Below, piece after piece: positions 26,792 to 36,474 of a stretch of 64,000 bases of DNA. Numbering within the stretch: position 1 is the first letter of the stretch; each line of letters opens with the position of its first letter. Below the pieces are notes generated by a model. It ran no database searches. It worked only from the letters and a program-made list of their open reading frames with translations, and was not told where the DNA came from. The stretch covers positions 62,001 through 126,000 of the forward strand of contig NZ_PJBE01000012.1 of the NCBI RefSeq assembly GCF_002836205.1. The letters are read 5' to 3'. This DNA comes from Shewanella sp. Choline-02u-19 (GTDB taxonomy: Bacteria; Pseudomonadota; Gammaproteobacteria; Enterobacterales; Shewanellaceae). The translations under genes were made by a program, and so were the position numbers.

Positions 26792-27607
26792 TTAGCGCTG
26801 CTGGCAAATACTGCAAAACACGGTCGCGCGTTGACCCAGCTTCACTTCACTGAGCAAGTGACCACAATGAGTACAGGTTTTGCCCCCTCGCCCATAGACA
26901 TGTAGCTTTTGCGCAAAATATCCTGGTTTGCCATCGGCATTAGTAAAGTCTTTTAACGTGGTGCCACCTTGCTCAATGGCGCGGGCGAGAATTTGTTTTA
27001 CTTCAGCGACCAGAATCGTTATCCGTTCGGCGTCCACTTTACCCGCCTCGGCTTGTGGATGGATCCCCGCCGCAAATAACGCTTCATTGGCATAAATGTT
27101 ACCCACACCCACTACAATATGATTGTCCATCAAACACAGCTTAATCGCTTTTTTCTTATTCTGTAACGCCGCGATTAAATAATTAGCATGAAAACCTGAC
27201 TCAAGCGGCTCAGGCCCTAATTTCGATAACAACGGATGGGCCTCTTCTGGTAGTTCGCTCCATAACCAGCAACCAAAACGCCTTGGGTCGTTATAGCGCA
27301 GTACTTTACCGCTTGCGAGCACCAAATCGATATGGTCATGCTTTTCGACCGGACTGTTAGCGGACAGTATGCGTAAACTGCCAGACATACCTAAGTGGAC
27401 TATGGTGGTGCCAGCGTCGGTGTCGATCAGTAAGTACTTTGCCCGACGGCGAACATTACGGACAGTTTGACCAATAATCTGTTTAGCAATCTCAGGCACT
27501 GGCCAGCGAAGTGATGCATTTCTAATAATTAAGTCGGTGACTTCATTATCAACTAAATAGGGTGATACACCTTGTCGAGTGACTTCAACTTCAGGTAATT
27601 CTGGCAT
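26792..27607 (-). CDS. mutM: Formamidopyrimidine-DNA glycosylase
   Basis: This 271-residue base-excision enzyme removes 8-oxoguanine and ring-opened purines. It has the catalytic N-terminus MPELPEVE (Pro2 nucleophile, Glu3), the helix-two-turn-helix DNA-binding block VVGVGNIYANEALFAAGI, and the C-terminal zinc finger C-x2-C-x16-C-x2-C (CTHCGH...CSICQQR). Length matches E. coli MutM (269). The gene ends 10 bases from the convergent VTT gene. Confidence 0.97.
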   Translation of the reverse strand: MPELPEVEVTRQGVSPYLVDNEVTDLIIRNASLRWPVPEIAKQIIGQTVRNVRRRAKYLLIDTDAGTTIVHLGMSGSLRILSANSPVEKHDHIDLVLASGKVLRYNDPRRFGCWLWSELPEEAHPLLSKLGPEPLESGFHANYLIAALQNKKKAIKLCLMDNHIVVGVGNIYANEALFAAGIHPQAEAGKVDAERITILVAEVKQILARAIEQGGTTLKDFTNADGKPGYFAQKLHVYGRGGKTCTHCGHLLSEVKLGQRATVFCSICQQR

Positions 27608-27662
27608 TTAGGCTCTCTTGTTTTACGCTGTGAGATCTCGATGATTGATTATACTCATCGTA

Positions 27663-28115
27663 TTAATGAGCTTGCGCTCGAATGATGGGGCTGAGTTGTT
27701 CTCGTAAGCTGGCAGGAATTTGATACCAGTTGCCGGCGGGAGACTTTAGTAAGCCTTGGCTGCTAAATAGCACCCAGACTTGGGCCGTATCGATATCGTC
27801 GATTTGGATCACTAACTCTATTGGCTCACCTACCGTTTCAGGATTATCAACGAGGGCGGATATATGCACCAGCTCCCATGCATTAGCCCATTCGAGGCAA
27901 TTGAGTATCTCTTCGCTACATTGCCAACCTGATTGACGTTTCTGCAACCAATACTCACCCAGTTGTAATTGCGATAATGGTGCAGATTGATCGAACAGCG
28001 CTTGCGTTTGCAACGGTTTCACACGGCTATTATCATCGACCACAGTCAGTACTGAGATCATAAAAATAGAAGCTAGAATGATAATGGTATTCCATTTTCT
28101 TCTGGATAGGGCCAT
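27663..28115 (-). CDS. 150-residue membrane-anchored protein, unknown
   Basis: The protein has one hydrophobic segment at residues 10-26 (a signal anchor or uncleaved signal peptide) and a soluble remainder with two cysteines close together (CSEEILNC), Trp-rich and beta-strand-like. It lies 55 bases upstream of mutM on the same strand and is probably co-transcribed. I do not recognise a family; a periplasmic role is inferred from the N-terminal anchor. Confidence 0.6.
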   Translation of the reverse strand: MALSRRKWNTIIILASIFMISVLTVVDDNSRVKPLQTQALFDQSAPLSQLQLGEYWLQKRQSGWQCSEEILNCLEWANAWELVHISALVDNPETVGEPIELVIQIDDIDTAQVWVLFSSQGLLKSPAGNWYQIPASLREQLSPIIRAQAH

Positions 28116-28353
28116 GGCGATAATGATAATTAAGTGATGCAGTGAGTGTATCTATTCAGTCGAGCTTTCACAAACCTTAGAACAGATGAGCGGTTAGTAA
28201 AGCGGATTTTTTAGAGGATCTAGCCGATGTGGGAATGAGTTTTACACTAATACAGTATGGATAATGCAATTAAAGTGTGAAAGAACAGCAATCATAGCCT
28301 ATACCTAGTGGGTGTTTAATTTGAATAACCACAGTATTTATATGGAGATGGAT

Positions 28354-30384
28354 ATGCCCTCAATATACAGGATATTGATTCCCACAATTTTTGTTTTTAT
28401 TTTGGCTGCTTGTGGCGGCGATGGTGATGGAGAGCCCGTTTGTCCTTCGAACGTGCCATGCGGATTACTTGATAATAGTGATGCGGCCCCTACATCAGAT
28501 GATGCCATTACCTACAATGTCTCCTTGAGTATTATTGGTACCGGGGGGGATGAGGTCTCATCAATAACTGCAGTTGCTCCTGGAAAGCTAGTGGCTGCAG
28601 TTGACGGTATAAGTGACCCAGTTATTGTGACTTTCAGTAGCAGCTTAGGTGACTTGCCCATTACTACCGCAGTGACTGATGAAAATGGTAATGCGACGGT
28701 AGATATATTAGCCGGCACCACATTAGGAGCTGGCACGGTTACGGCATCTTTGGTGACTGGTGAACAAGACACCGCTATTTTGGTCATCGGGGCAACTAAC
28801 TTAGTGATGGGCAGCGGCGAACCCCTGCAGGAGGGAATTGCGGAGGTTAGCACCGATTCATTATCAGCTGGTGGGACCGCGAGTATTTCGGTGATGATTG
28901 TTGATGAACAAGGTATGCCATTCACTCAACCCGCCGATGTTTACTTCTCTTCAGCTTGTGCTAAAGCTTCGACCCCCTTAGCTGAGCTGACCTCACCGGT
29001 AACAGCGATTAATGGCTTAGCCACCAGTCTATACCTCGCTACAGGATGTATAGGAAATGATCCTATTAGCATTACCGTCAATGTAGGGGGATCGAGTCTT
29101 TCTGCTTCAGCGTCAATCAATATACTTGCTCCAACCGAGGGCAGTATTAGTTTCGTTTCGGCAGAGCCTTCATTAATTTCGATCAAAACCACAGGTGGTT
29201 TAGAAACTTCAGTGGTTAAGTTCCAAGTATTTGACACGACTGGAACCCCTGTTAGCAATAAAACAGTGAGTTTTAGTCTTAATACCGAGATGGGCGGAAC
29301 CTATTTGAGCCACTCACAAGGGATTACCGACAGTAGCGGTATGGTACAGACTGTAGTGAATTCAGGTGCGGTTGCGACCACTGTCCGTGTCATGGCAACG
29401 GTTGATGCTAGCGATCCGCTGCTTATCACTCAATCAAGTAAATTGATTATCTCCACCGGCATCCCAGATCAAGATAGTTTTACGTTAAAGGTCAAAAATT
29501 TAAACCCAGATCTTTTTGAAAGAGTTCCTGTCACAGCATACCTTGCGGATGCATTTAATAATTTCGCGCCAGATGGCACCGCGGTTTACTTCACTACCGA
29601 AGGTGGTGCTATCGATGATTCTTGCTTTACGCTAGATGGACAATGCACTGTGGAGTGGCAGGAGCAAAACCCTAGACCTGTGAATGGCCGCTCTACTGTT
29701 ACTGCTTATGCCCTCGGTGAGGAATCTTTCCCGGACTCAAATGGTAATGGCCGCTTTGATGCTGACGAATTTCCACTATTTCAATCGGTTGGCATAGATA
29801 GTAATCAGTATGATATGAATGAAGTTTTTAACGATTACAATGAAAATAAGGTGTACGACAAGGATGCATTAGAAGAGCTAATCGATTTTAATAATGATGG
29901 TACATTTACTCGTCGAGATAAGCTTTATAATGGGGTGTTGTGCAGTGTTCCTGTTCACGATGGCTGCGCTGATGGTTTGAGTGATAGCAAATCTATCCAC
30001 ATAAGAGGTAGCGTAGTCATCGTTATGTCTGGTAGTTCGGCTGTTGCAGCTAATGTTGTCGTAATTGATAGTGGGATAGATAACGATGATCAAGTATTAG
30101 ATATTTCTGGGGCAGACGTTGGTCAAGCATCTTTAACGATTACCGATAGTAATGGTCAGCAGATGCCATCGGGCTCAGTGGTAACCTTTACATCTTCTGT
30201 CGGAGAGGTCGTAGGGCAAAGTAGCTTTACCTGGCCAAACACTAATGAAGCTGGTGGGCAGAGTTATGGCATCGCGGTGAAAGGAACTTCCCAAGCTATT
30301 ACAGGGGAGCTGGTTGTTATGGTTAAAACCCCTAATGGACATGAGTCAACGGCCGCGATTATTCCAATAAATATCACTCCATAA
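28354..30384 (+). CDS. Large lipoprotein with bacterial Ig-like (Big_1-type) repeats
   Basis: This 676-residue protein begins with a lipoprotein signal peptide whose lipobox is LAAC (mature Cys near residue 20), followed by GGDGDGEP. The body has repeated Ig-like units of the invasin/Big_1 kind, marked by recurring phrases such as PVIVTFSSSLGDLP, DENGNATVDI, TGTPVSNKTVSFSL and DSSGMVQTVV. Around residues 465-540 it has Asp/Asn-rich loops (DSNGNGRFDADEF, DYNENKVYDKDA, DFNNDGTFTRRD) resembling calcium-binding EF-hand or dockerin loops. GGAG six bases before 28354 supports this start over the earlier ATG at 28342 or GTG at 28312. It is probably surface-exposed and adhesive; the partner is unknown. 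Confidence 0.8.
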   Translation: MPSIYRILIPTIFVFILAACGGDGDGEPVCPSNVPCGLLDNSDAAPTSDDAITYNVSLSIIGTGGDEVSSITAVAPGKLVAAVDGISDPVIVTFSSSLGDLPITTAVTDENGNATVDILAGTTLGAGTVTASLVTGEQDTAILVIGATNLVMGSGEPLQEGIAEVSTDSLSAGGTASISVMIVDEQGMPFTQPADVYFSSACAKASTPLAELTSPVTAINGLATSLYLATGCIGNDPISITVNVGGSSLSASASINILAPTEGSISFVSAEPSLISIKTTGGLETSVVKFQVFDTTGTPVSNKTVSFSLNTEMGGTYLSHSQGITDSSGMVQTVVNSGAVATTVRVMATVDASDPLLITQSSKLIISTGIPDQDSFTLKVKNLNPDLFERVPVTAYLADAFNNFAPDGTAVYFTTEGGAIDDSCFTLDGQCTVEWQEQNPRPVNGRSTVTAYALGEESFPDSNGNGRFDADEFPLFQSVGIDSNQYDMNEVFNDYNENKVYDKDALEELIDFNNDGTFTRRDKLYNGVLCSVPVHDGCADGLSDSKSIHIRGSVVIVMSGSSAVAANVVVIDSGIDNDDQVLDISGADVGQASLTITDSNGQQMPSGSVVTFTSSVGEVVGQSSFTWPNTNEAGGQSYGIAVKGTSQAITGELVVMVKTPNGHESTAAIIPINITP

Positions 30385-30393
30385 TCTCGACAA

Positions 30394-30424
30394 TAAAAAA
30401 GGCACATTAAGTGCCTTTTTTATT
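30394..30424. terminator. Bidirectional Rho-independent terminator
   Basis: AAAAAAGGCAC pairs with GTGCCTTTTTT around ATTAA. The A-tract and T-tract on the two sides let it serve both the Ig-like lipoprotein gene (plus) and the tup-mob-moaA2 operon (minus). Confidence 0.88.
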
Positions 30425-30441
30425 TTAAATCCACAATTGAA

Positions 30442-31428
30442 TTAACCCCCTGTGGCGTTCATAAACCGCAGGATCTGGGTTTCACCGTTAGGGTCGAAAT
30501 GGTGTTCTTTCGGTTTATGCTGTATCCCGTCTAGAATAGCGACTTTTAGTTTTTCGATATCAGCAGGAAACTCTCGTAAAATAGCTTTTAAATCGACAGA
30601 ATTCTCATTGCCTAGGCAGAGTAATAAACGGCCTTCAACCGTGACGCGGACTCGATTACATTCGTGGCAAAAATTATTGCTGTGCGGTGAAATAAAACCA
30701 ACGTGGATACCACTGCCCGGCATAGTGTAGTAACGAGCCGGGCCGCCAGTACGGCGGTTGGATAGCTGCAAGGGATAACGCTGCTGAATGAGCTGCTGAA
30801 CCTCCTCACTGCTGCAATGGCGACTGCGCTTGCGCTCATCAATTACGCCTAACGGCATCTCTTCGATGAATGCGATGTCGAGTTCTCGCTCACGACAAAA
30901 CTCAATCAGATCCAGTACTTCATCATCATTTTGGCCACGCAAAATAACCGCATTGACCTTTATCTTTTTAAAGCCAGCGGCGCGTGCAGCATCAATACCT
31001 GCAATGACTCGGTTGACCTTGCCGTTACGCGTCAGCTCAGTAAACAGATCTGGTTTTAGCGTATCTAGGCTAATATTGAGGCGGTTAAGCCCTGAGTCAT
31101 GCATCTCTTGCGCGAAGCGGGTTAACCGAGAACCATTGGTGGTCATCGAAAGCTCTTCAAGACCGGGTAGCTTGCCGAGTAGTTTTACCAACTTATCACA
31201 GTCGGTTCGCACTAAAGGTTCACCCCCTGTGAGGCGTATTTTTTTAACGCCTAACTCGGTAAAAGCTTGTCCGATCCAGGCTAATTCTTCAAGACTTAGC
31301 ACATGTTCTTTACTTAAAAAGCAGGGATCTTCACTCATGCAATAAACACAGCGAAAATCACAGCGGTCAGTTACAGACAGCCGTAGGTATTCGACTGTCC
31401 GGCCAAAGTTGTCAACGATCAAACTCAT
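30442..31428 (-). CDS. moaA: GTP 3',8-cyclase MoaA (copy 2, in the tup-mob operon)
   Basis: This 328-residue protein is a second, intact MoaA. It has CDFRCVYC (first cluster), TGGEPLVR (SAM motif), CHECNRVRVTVEGRLLLC (second cluster) and a C-terminal double glycine (NATGG). It is clearly diverged from copy 1 at 14719, including the substrate-loop region. It is the last gene of the tungstate-uptake/cofactor operon, 20 bases after mobB-moeA, with AGGTAAG before its ATG. No Moco riboswitch precedes it, so it may supply cofactor under conditions in which copy 1 is shut off; that is inference. Confidence 0.93.
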   Translation of the reverse strand: MSLIVDNFGRTVEYLRLSVTDRCDFRCVYCMSEDPCFLSKEHVLSLEELAWIGQAFTELGVKKIRLTGGEPLVRTDCDKLVKLLGKLPGLEELSMTTNGSRLTRFAQEMHDSGLNRLNISLDTLKPDLFTELTRNGKVNRVIAGIDAARAAGFKKIKVNAVILRGQNDDEVLDLIEFCRERELDIAFIEEMPLGVIDERKRSRHCSSEEVQQLIQQRYPLQLSNRRTGGPARYYTMPGSGIHVGFISPHSNNFCHECNRVRVTVEGRLLLCLGNENSVDLKAILREFPADIEKLKVAILDGIQHKPKEHHFDPNGETQILRFMNATGG

Positions 31429-31448
31429 ACTACTTACCTATATGACCC

Positions 31449-33245
31449 TTAAAGAAGGTCGGAAAAAGGTTGGATATAAACTGTGTCACCTGGATTTAAC
31501 TGGTCATCTTTTTCGCCTATCACGATGAGACAGTTTCCTTTTACCATAGAGCTAAGCATCCCTGAGCCTTGAGCACCTGTTGTGGTTACATGTAACTTAC
31601 CATCTGCTGCCAGATGGTAGATCCCGCGCATAAATTCGGTACGACCGACTCGGCTGCGCAGTGGTTTTTCTGTGATTGCTGGCACCATGGTGGGTGTCCA
31701 GTTTTGCTCTCCCGCAAGCTTGCGGATAGCAGGTTGAACAAATTGTAGGAACGACACCATTACCGCAACAGGGTTACCTGGTAAGCCGAAAAATAAGCTG
31801 TTGTCGATTTGACCAAAGGCCAATGGGCGACCAGGACGCATATTAATACGCCAAAAGTTTATCTGACCAACTTCTTCCAATACGGTTTTGATGTAGTCAG
31901 CGTCACCCACAGATACGCCACCTGAACTGATCACGATATCAGCTTGCTTAGCGGCACTGGTTAAAGCCTCTGCTAGTGCGGCTTCACAATCTTGAATAAT
32001 GCCCAGATCGATGACTTCACAACCGAGCTTCTTCGCCATCGACTTGATGGTGTAGCGGTTGGAGTCGAAGATGCAGTTTGGCTTTAACGGTTCGCCTGGT
32101 TGGCAAACTTCATCACCGGTAGAGAACACGGCAATGGTTGGACGTTTGAAAACGGGCAGTTCGCCAAAGCCTAATGAGGCGAGTAAACCTTGTTCGGCGG
32201 CATGCAGGCGAGTGTTAGCGGCTAGTGCGGCTTCGCCTTGCGCTATATCTTCGCCCGCTTGTCTTACGTGTTGGCCTAACGCCATAGCACCTTCAAACTC
32301 GACTTTCCCGTCTTGCTCGTTGGCGAGTTCACGTAGCTGAATGGTGTCGGCACCAGCAGGCACTGGAGCGCCTGTCATGATGCGTACGGCTTCACCCGCT
32401 TGAATAGTGCCAGCATAAGCGTGACCTGCCATGACTTCGCCCATCATGGTATAGGCTTGGTTCTCTTCGCCTAGCTTAAATGCGTAGCCGTCCATTGCTG
32501 AATTGGTGTGTTGTGGCACATTGACTGGTGAAATAGCATCGGTCGCTAAAATACGATTTTCGAGTTCGTCCAAATCCACTGATTCAGTGGTACTGATCGG
32601 CTTGACGTAAGAGAGAATTTTATCGATGCCTTGGCGTACCGACAGAGTGGTGCTGTTATCGAGTTCGCAACCACAGCTCGGTGCCATAGGCAGGTCGATT
32701 GGGCAGGGTTTCCACGCCGCAATATAGTCACTGACATAATCAGCTATTTGCGCCACGTTATTAATATCTAAACGCTGCAGCTCACTTGGCAATTTGGTGT
32801 CATCGCAACACGCCACAGCAAGAATATTTTCATCATGGGTGTGAATAAACGGCTTACCATGCGCGGCGCGGTGGAGTTCTATTTTAGGCAGTTCTAATTT
32901 TTTGAAGCCTTCAACCAACACGATATCAACACTGTCTGTTTCAATCTGCTTGAGCAGGTAAGGCAGTTCAGGATCTGATTCCCTGGCATCTTCGGTCATC
33001 AACGCCCAGCGTATATGAGAGGCGACTAACATCTGCTTGGCGCCAGCTTTACGCATCTCAAAGCTATCTTTACCCGGAATATCTACGTCAAAGTTGTGAT
33101 GAGCATGCTTGATGACGGCAAGTCGAATTCCACGGCGATTAAGCTCAGGGATTAATTGCTTTAATAATGTGGTTTTACCGGTGCCGCTATAGGCACAAAA
33201 TCCGAGAACAGGGATAGGTAGCGGATTCGTAAAAGGTATGCTCAT
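31449..33245 (-). CDS. Fused MobB (MGD adaptor) and MoeA (molybdopterin molybdotransferase)
   Basis: This 598-residue protein joins two cofactor-maturation activities. Residues about 10-170 are MobB, a GTP-binding adaptor for MobA, with Walker A SGTGKTT (20-26) and the block RLAVIKHAHHNFDVDIPGKDS. Residues about 195-598 are MoeA, which inserts metal into adenylated molybdopterin, with VPQHTNSAMDGYAF, RIMTGAPVPAGAD, the active-site region SSGGVSVGDADYIK and the LPGNPVAVMVSF motif. The linker holds two cysteines (GCELD, CP). It overlaps mobA by four bases. The fusion couples metal insertion to nucleotide attachment, the last two steps towards bis-MGD. Confidence 0.93.
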   Translation of the reverse strand: MSIPFTNPLPIPVLGFCAYSGTGKTTLLKQLIPELNRRGIRLAVIKHAHHNFDVDIPGKDSFEMRKAGAKQMLVASHIRWALMTEDARESDPELPYLLKQIETDSVDIVLVEGFKKLELPKIELHRAAHGKPFIHTHDENILAVACCDDTKLPSELQRLDINNVAQIADYVSDYIAAWKPCPIDLPMAPSCGCELDNSTTLSVRQGIDKILSYVKPISTTESVDLDELENRILATDAISPVNVPQHTNSAMDGYAFKLGEENQAYTMMGEVMAGHAYAGTIQAGEAVRIMTGAPVPAGADTIQLRELANEQDGKVEFEGAMALGQHVRQAGEDIAQGEAALAANTRLHAAEQGLLASLGFGELPVFKRPTIAVFSTGDEVCQPGEPLKPNCIFDSNRYTIKSMAKKLGCEVIDLGIIQDCEAALAEALTSAAKQADIVISSGGVSVGDADYIKTVLEEVGQINFWRINMRPGRPLAFGQIDNSLFFGLPGNPVAVMVSFLQFVQPAIRKLAGEQNWTPTMVPAITEKPLRSRVGRTEFMRGIYHLAADGKLHVTTTGAQGSGMLSSMVKGNCLIVIGEKDDQLNPGDTVYIQPFSDLL

Positions 33246-33853
33246 TTACACCTCTGGTTGTTCTTTTCGTTGGCGATGGCTTCGCTAAGCTGCTGTTTTT
33301 GTTCTGGCGTATTCACGTTAATAAAGGCATTTGGTTGGTCACTAAAGTCGGTCACAACATAATTGTGTTTGGCATACCAAAAATCTATCTTGCGTTCGCC
33401 AGCATCTAAGAATGCTTTCATTGATGTGCGTAAGCTGGGCTTTAATAACATGACGACGGGTTGCTCCCGTTTACCGTCACTAGCCACTGCAAGCTCTGCA
33501 TCTTCAGCAATTAACTGCGCTAGCATTCTGGCTACCAAATCTGTTGGTAGCAACGGGCAATCACAGGGGACAACCATCAAATAGTCTGCTTGTGTGTGAC
33601 TCATCGCAGTGATCATACCTGCTAATGGGCCTAAGTAGCCTGTATCTTGATCACTTATCACCTGAAAGCCAAATTCAGAATACACCTTTTGATTACGGTT
33701 TGCGTTGATCAGGATCTCCTTAACTTGAGGTCGAATCCTATCAATTGTATGTTTGATCATCGGTTGGCTTTCTAATTCAACTAAGCCTTTATCATTGCCA
33801 CCCATACGTCTGGCCATTCCGCCGGCGAGGATCACTGCATCGATCTTTGTCAT
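33242..33853 (-). CDS. mobA: Molybdenum cofactor guanylyltransferase
   Basis: This 203-residue enzyme adds GMP from GTP to molybdopterin to make MGD. The nucleotide-binding start AVILAGGMARRMGGNDKGLVEL is diagnostic, with VVPCDCPLLP further on (metal-binding Asp). The ATG at 33853 is used instead of the GTG one codon earlier because AGGA lies eight bases upstream. Its stop codon overlaps the mobB-moeA start, so the two are translated together. The gap to tupC upstream is 97 bases. Confidence 0.93.
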   Translation of the reverse strand: MTKIDAVILAGGMARRMGGNDKGLVELESQPMIKHTIDRIRPQVKEILINANRNQKVYSEFGFQVISDQDTGYLGPLAGMITAMSHTQADYLMVVPCDCPLLPTDLVARMLAQLIAEDAELAVASDGKREQPVVMLLKPSLRTSMKAFLDAGERKIDFWYAKHNYVVTDFSDQPNAFINVNTPEQKQQLSEAIANEKNNQRCK

Positions 33854-33950
33854 CACATATTCCTGTTATTAGTTGCAGCTTACGTAACAATAGCAATCAT
33901 ACTCCGTCGCTCCATAACTTAATGCTGGCGCGGTAGCAATTTTAGCAAGG

Positions 33951-34673
33951 CTATTTGACCATACTGTTTAACATGTTGGGATTGATATGGACTGCTAAAG
34001 TCGGTGCTGCTGCATGCACCATGTCATTGGTGCTAATTTTGTTATTGTCGATTAGCCACGCATGATCGCAGATTTGCGTCAGCATACATGATTGATGGCT
34101 ACTAATAATCATTCCTGTGCCTTGCTGTTTTAGATCTGAGACCATCTGCAACACAAGTCGTTGAGAATGCTTATCCATATTTGACGTTGGCTCATCGAGC
34201 ATCAACAGCTTGGGTTCGACAATCCAGGCTCGCGCTATCGCAAGCCGCTGTCGTTCACCGCCAGATAAACTAGAGGCAGATTGCCTTAATAGATGGCTTA
34301 ACTGGGCCATTTCAATTGCTTGTTCAGTGCGTGCACTCAGCTTTGCCTTATCTTCGCTTGAGAATGCTAAAGGATAAGTCAGGTTATAAAGCACACTCCC
34401 ATCAAAAAGGTAGGGGTGCTGATGCAGATATAGCGCTTTACCAACAATAGCATTACTACGCCACCATGGCGCCAGTGAATAACCGACGGCCTGCACTTGG
34501 CCTCGACTGGGTTTAATCAGTCCTGCAAGTAATTTCATTAATGTGGTTTTCCCGCTGCCATTATCACCCTGTAGGTGGATCACTTGCTTCTGCGGAAAAA
34601 TAAGCTCTTGAGCGCTAAACAGATGCTTATCATCGAAACGCATCTCAAGATCTTGTGCAATAATTTTTGCCAT
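33951..34673 (-). CDS. tupC: Tungstate ABC transporter ATPase
   Basis: This 240-residue ATPase has Walker A GDNGSGKTT, the signature LSGGERQRLAIARA, Walker B LLMLDEPTSNMD and the switch His in SSHQ (an H-loop followed by Gln). No C-terminal TOBE/MOP domain is present, unlike ModC, so cytoplasmic oxyanion feedback through that domain is absent. It starts five bases after tupB and completes the TupABC transporter. Confidence 0.88.
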   Translation of the reverse strand: MAKIIAQDLEMRFDDKHLFSAQELIFPQKQVIHLQGDNGSGKTTLMKLLAGLIKPSRGQVQAVGYSLAPWWRSNAIVGKALYLHQHPYLFDGSVLYNLTYPLAFSSEDKAKLSARTEQAIEMAQLSHLLRQSASSLSGGERQRLAIARAWIVEPKLLMLDEPTSNMDKHSQRLVLQMVSDLKQQGTGMIISSHQSCMLTQICDHAWLIDNNKISTNDMVHAAAPTLAVHINPNMLNSMVK

Positions 34674-34678
34674 GCTAA

Positions 34679-35386
34679 TTAATGACTCCTCGGCTCGGCC
34701 TTGCCTCTTAGGGTACCTAGGGCAAAGTTTAGCACTAGTGCTAATACTAACAGTACCAGCCCAAGCGCTATCGCTTGAGCAAAGTCGCCCTTGCTGGTTT
34801 CTAAGGCGATAGCGGTTGGAATATTTCGAGTGACGCCAGCAATATTACCACCGACCATCATCGAGCAGCCTACCTCGGTCAGGATGCGGCTAAATGCGGC
34901 GATTATAGTTAATAATAGTGGTACTTTAAGCTCTCTGCAGACGGTCCAAATGGCGCTGTACCAAGGCGCGCCTAATGTTCGAGAGGTTTCCCAAGCACGG
35001 CGGTCAACACTGGTGAAAGCGGCTTGGCTCATGGCGACAATTACGGGTGCGCAAATCATCATCTGCCCTAAAATCATGCCTTGTTGGGTGAAAAGCCATT
35101 TCAGATCGCCAAGCGGCCCCATTCTGGTTAACAAAAGATAGACCAATAATCCGATGACAACGGTGGGAATAGATTGCAGGGTTTGAATCAAGTTAGTGAC
35201 GAGCCAGCGACCACGGAAGCGAGAAAAGGCCAATATGAAGCCGAGCACCATTGAAGGCAGCAAAGTAATTACTAATGCTGCCAATGATACTGAAAAAGAT
35301 ACCGATATAATGGACCAGACTTCTGGATCCAATGAAAACAGCAGGCTTAACGCCTGCTGTGTTAGGGCTAACCAGCCTTCATTCAT
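34679..35386 (-). CDS. tupB: Tungstate ABC transporter permease
   Basis: This 235-residue permease has about five to six membrane helices and the ATPase-contact EAA-type loop DRRAWETSRTLGAPWYSAIWTVCRELKVP, then GCSMMVGGNIAGVTRNIPTAIALE, which parallels ModB. Its ATG overlaps the tupA stop codon by four bases (ATGA), so it should be translated together with tupA. Tungstate specificity is taken from TupA. Confidence 0.88.
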   Translation of the reverse strand: MNEGWLALTQQALSLLFSLDPEVWSIISVSFSVSLAALVITLLPSMVLGFILAFSRFRGRWLVTNLIQTLQSIPTVVIGLLVYLLLTRMGPLGDLKWLFTQQGMILGQMMICAPVIVAMSQAAFTSVDRRAWETSRTLGAPWYSAIWTVCRELKVPLLLTIIAAFSRILTEVGCSMMVGGNIAGVTRNIPTAIALETSKGDFAQAIALGLVLLVLALVLNFALGTLRGKAEPRSH

Positions 35387-36195
35387 TCGCTATATGTTGC
35401 CTTGAACAATTGCTCACCTTTAACTTTATAGTTATTGATCATCGTTTGCGCTTCAGCGCCGATCAGCCAGTCGCTTAATGCTTTAGCCCCTTTATGATTT
35501 AAGTCAGGGTACTTGTCTGCATTAATCAACATGATTTGGTATGGATTCGCCAGAGCTTCACCACCATCAAAGTCTACTGCTAGGCCTATTTTACCCGAAT
35601 ATGCCACGAAAGTACCACGGTCAGATAAAGTATAACCTTGTAATTCGTTTGCCATTAATAGTGTTTTACCCATGCCTTGGCCTACAGAAGTATAGCCTGC
35701 AAATTCTGGCTTAACATTGGCTTTGCCCCAAAGAATAAGTTCTTTCATATTAGTGCCAGAGTTGTCACCACGTGAAATGAACGGTGTATCTGATTTAGCT
35801 ATCTTGGCAAATGCCGCTTCTGCTGACTTGCTAGAACGGATGTTAGCGGGATCGTTTTTTGGGCCTAGGATAACAAAATCATTTTCCATTATCCCGCGTG
35901 GAAGTCTGCCATAACCTTCAGAAACGAACTTGGCTTCTGCAGCGGGGGCGTGTGTCATTACAACATCAACATCACCTTGGCGAGCAAGCTTAAGGGCTTT
36001 ACCAGTTCCGGTTGCAATTACCTGTACTTTATAACCGCTTTCGGCTTCGAAAGTCGGTAAAAGGTTGTTTAACAAACCTGAGTTTTCAGTACTGGTTGTG
36101 GTTGCTAGCTTAATAACTTCATTGGCTTGAACTGGCATTCCAACAAATAATGCGGCAGTCACAGCAAGACCAATAACGCGTTTAAGGTTTAACAT
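35383..36195 (-). CDS. tupA: Tungstate-binding periplasmic protein
   Basis: This 270-residue protein has a signal peptide (MPVQANEVIK) and the TupA oxyanion motif TTTSTENSGLL at the mature N-terminus, which separates it from ModA and WtpA. Other family blocks are TGTGKALKLARQGDVDVVMTHA and FISRGDNSGTNMKE. TupA of other bacteria binds tungstate with far higher affinity than molybdate. An AAGGAG site lies just before the ATG. It heads the operon tupABC-mobA-mobB/moeA-moaA2, which together would supply a tungsten (or molybdenum) bis-MGD cofactor. Confidence 0.9.
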   Translation of the reverse strand: MLNLKRVIGLAVTAALFVGMPVQANEVIKLATTTSTENSGLLNNLLPTFEAESGYKVQVIATGTGKALKLARQGDVDVVMTHAPAAEAKFVSEGYGRLPRGIMENDFVILGPKNDPANIRSSKSAEAAFAKIAKSDTPFISRGDNSGTNMKELILWGKANVKPEFAGYTSVGQGMGKTLLMANELQGYTLSDRGTFVAYSGKIGLAVDFDGGEALANPYQIMLINADKYPDLNHKGAKALSDWLIGAEAQTMINNYKVKGEQLFKATYSE

Positions 36196-36474
36196 TTTTA
36201 CTCCTTGGCAAATATATATGGGTCACTCTATACCTGAGTCACCGCTGGGAAGTGAAATCACTTGTCTGTTTAAGAGCAAGTTTAATGCCATTTTTAAATT
36301 TGATGATTTTGTATCACATCAGTCGTTTAAGTGTGAGCTTGCTCCCATGCTTATCCAAAATCATTCAGACAATATGTCCCAACATCACTAAACCGTGGTT
36401 CATAGTGACCTATTTTTACCACTTAGGTGTTAGACTTTATTCATTATGAGTCAAAATGTCCTGTTTAAGACAAG

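Noticed and set aside
30442..31428. Second moaA considered as a pseudogene or transferred duplicate
   Set aside because: All catalytic cysteines and the C-terminal GG are intact, and it is in an operon of functional cofactor genes.
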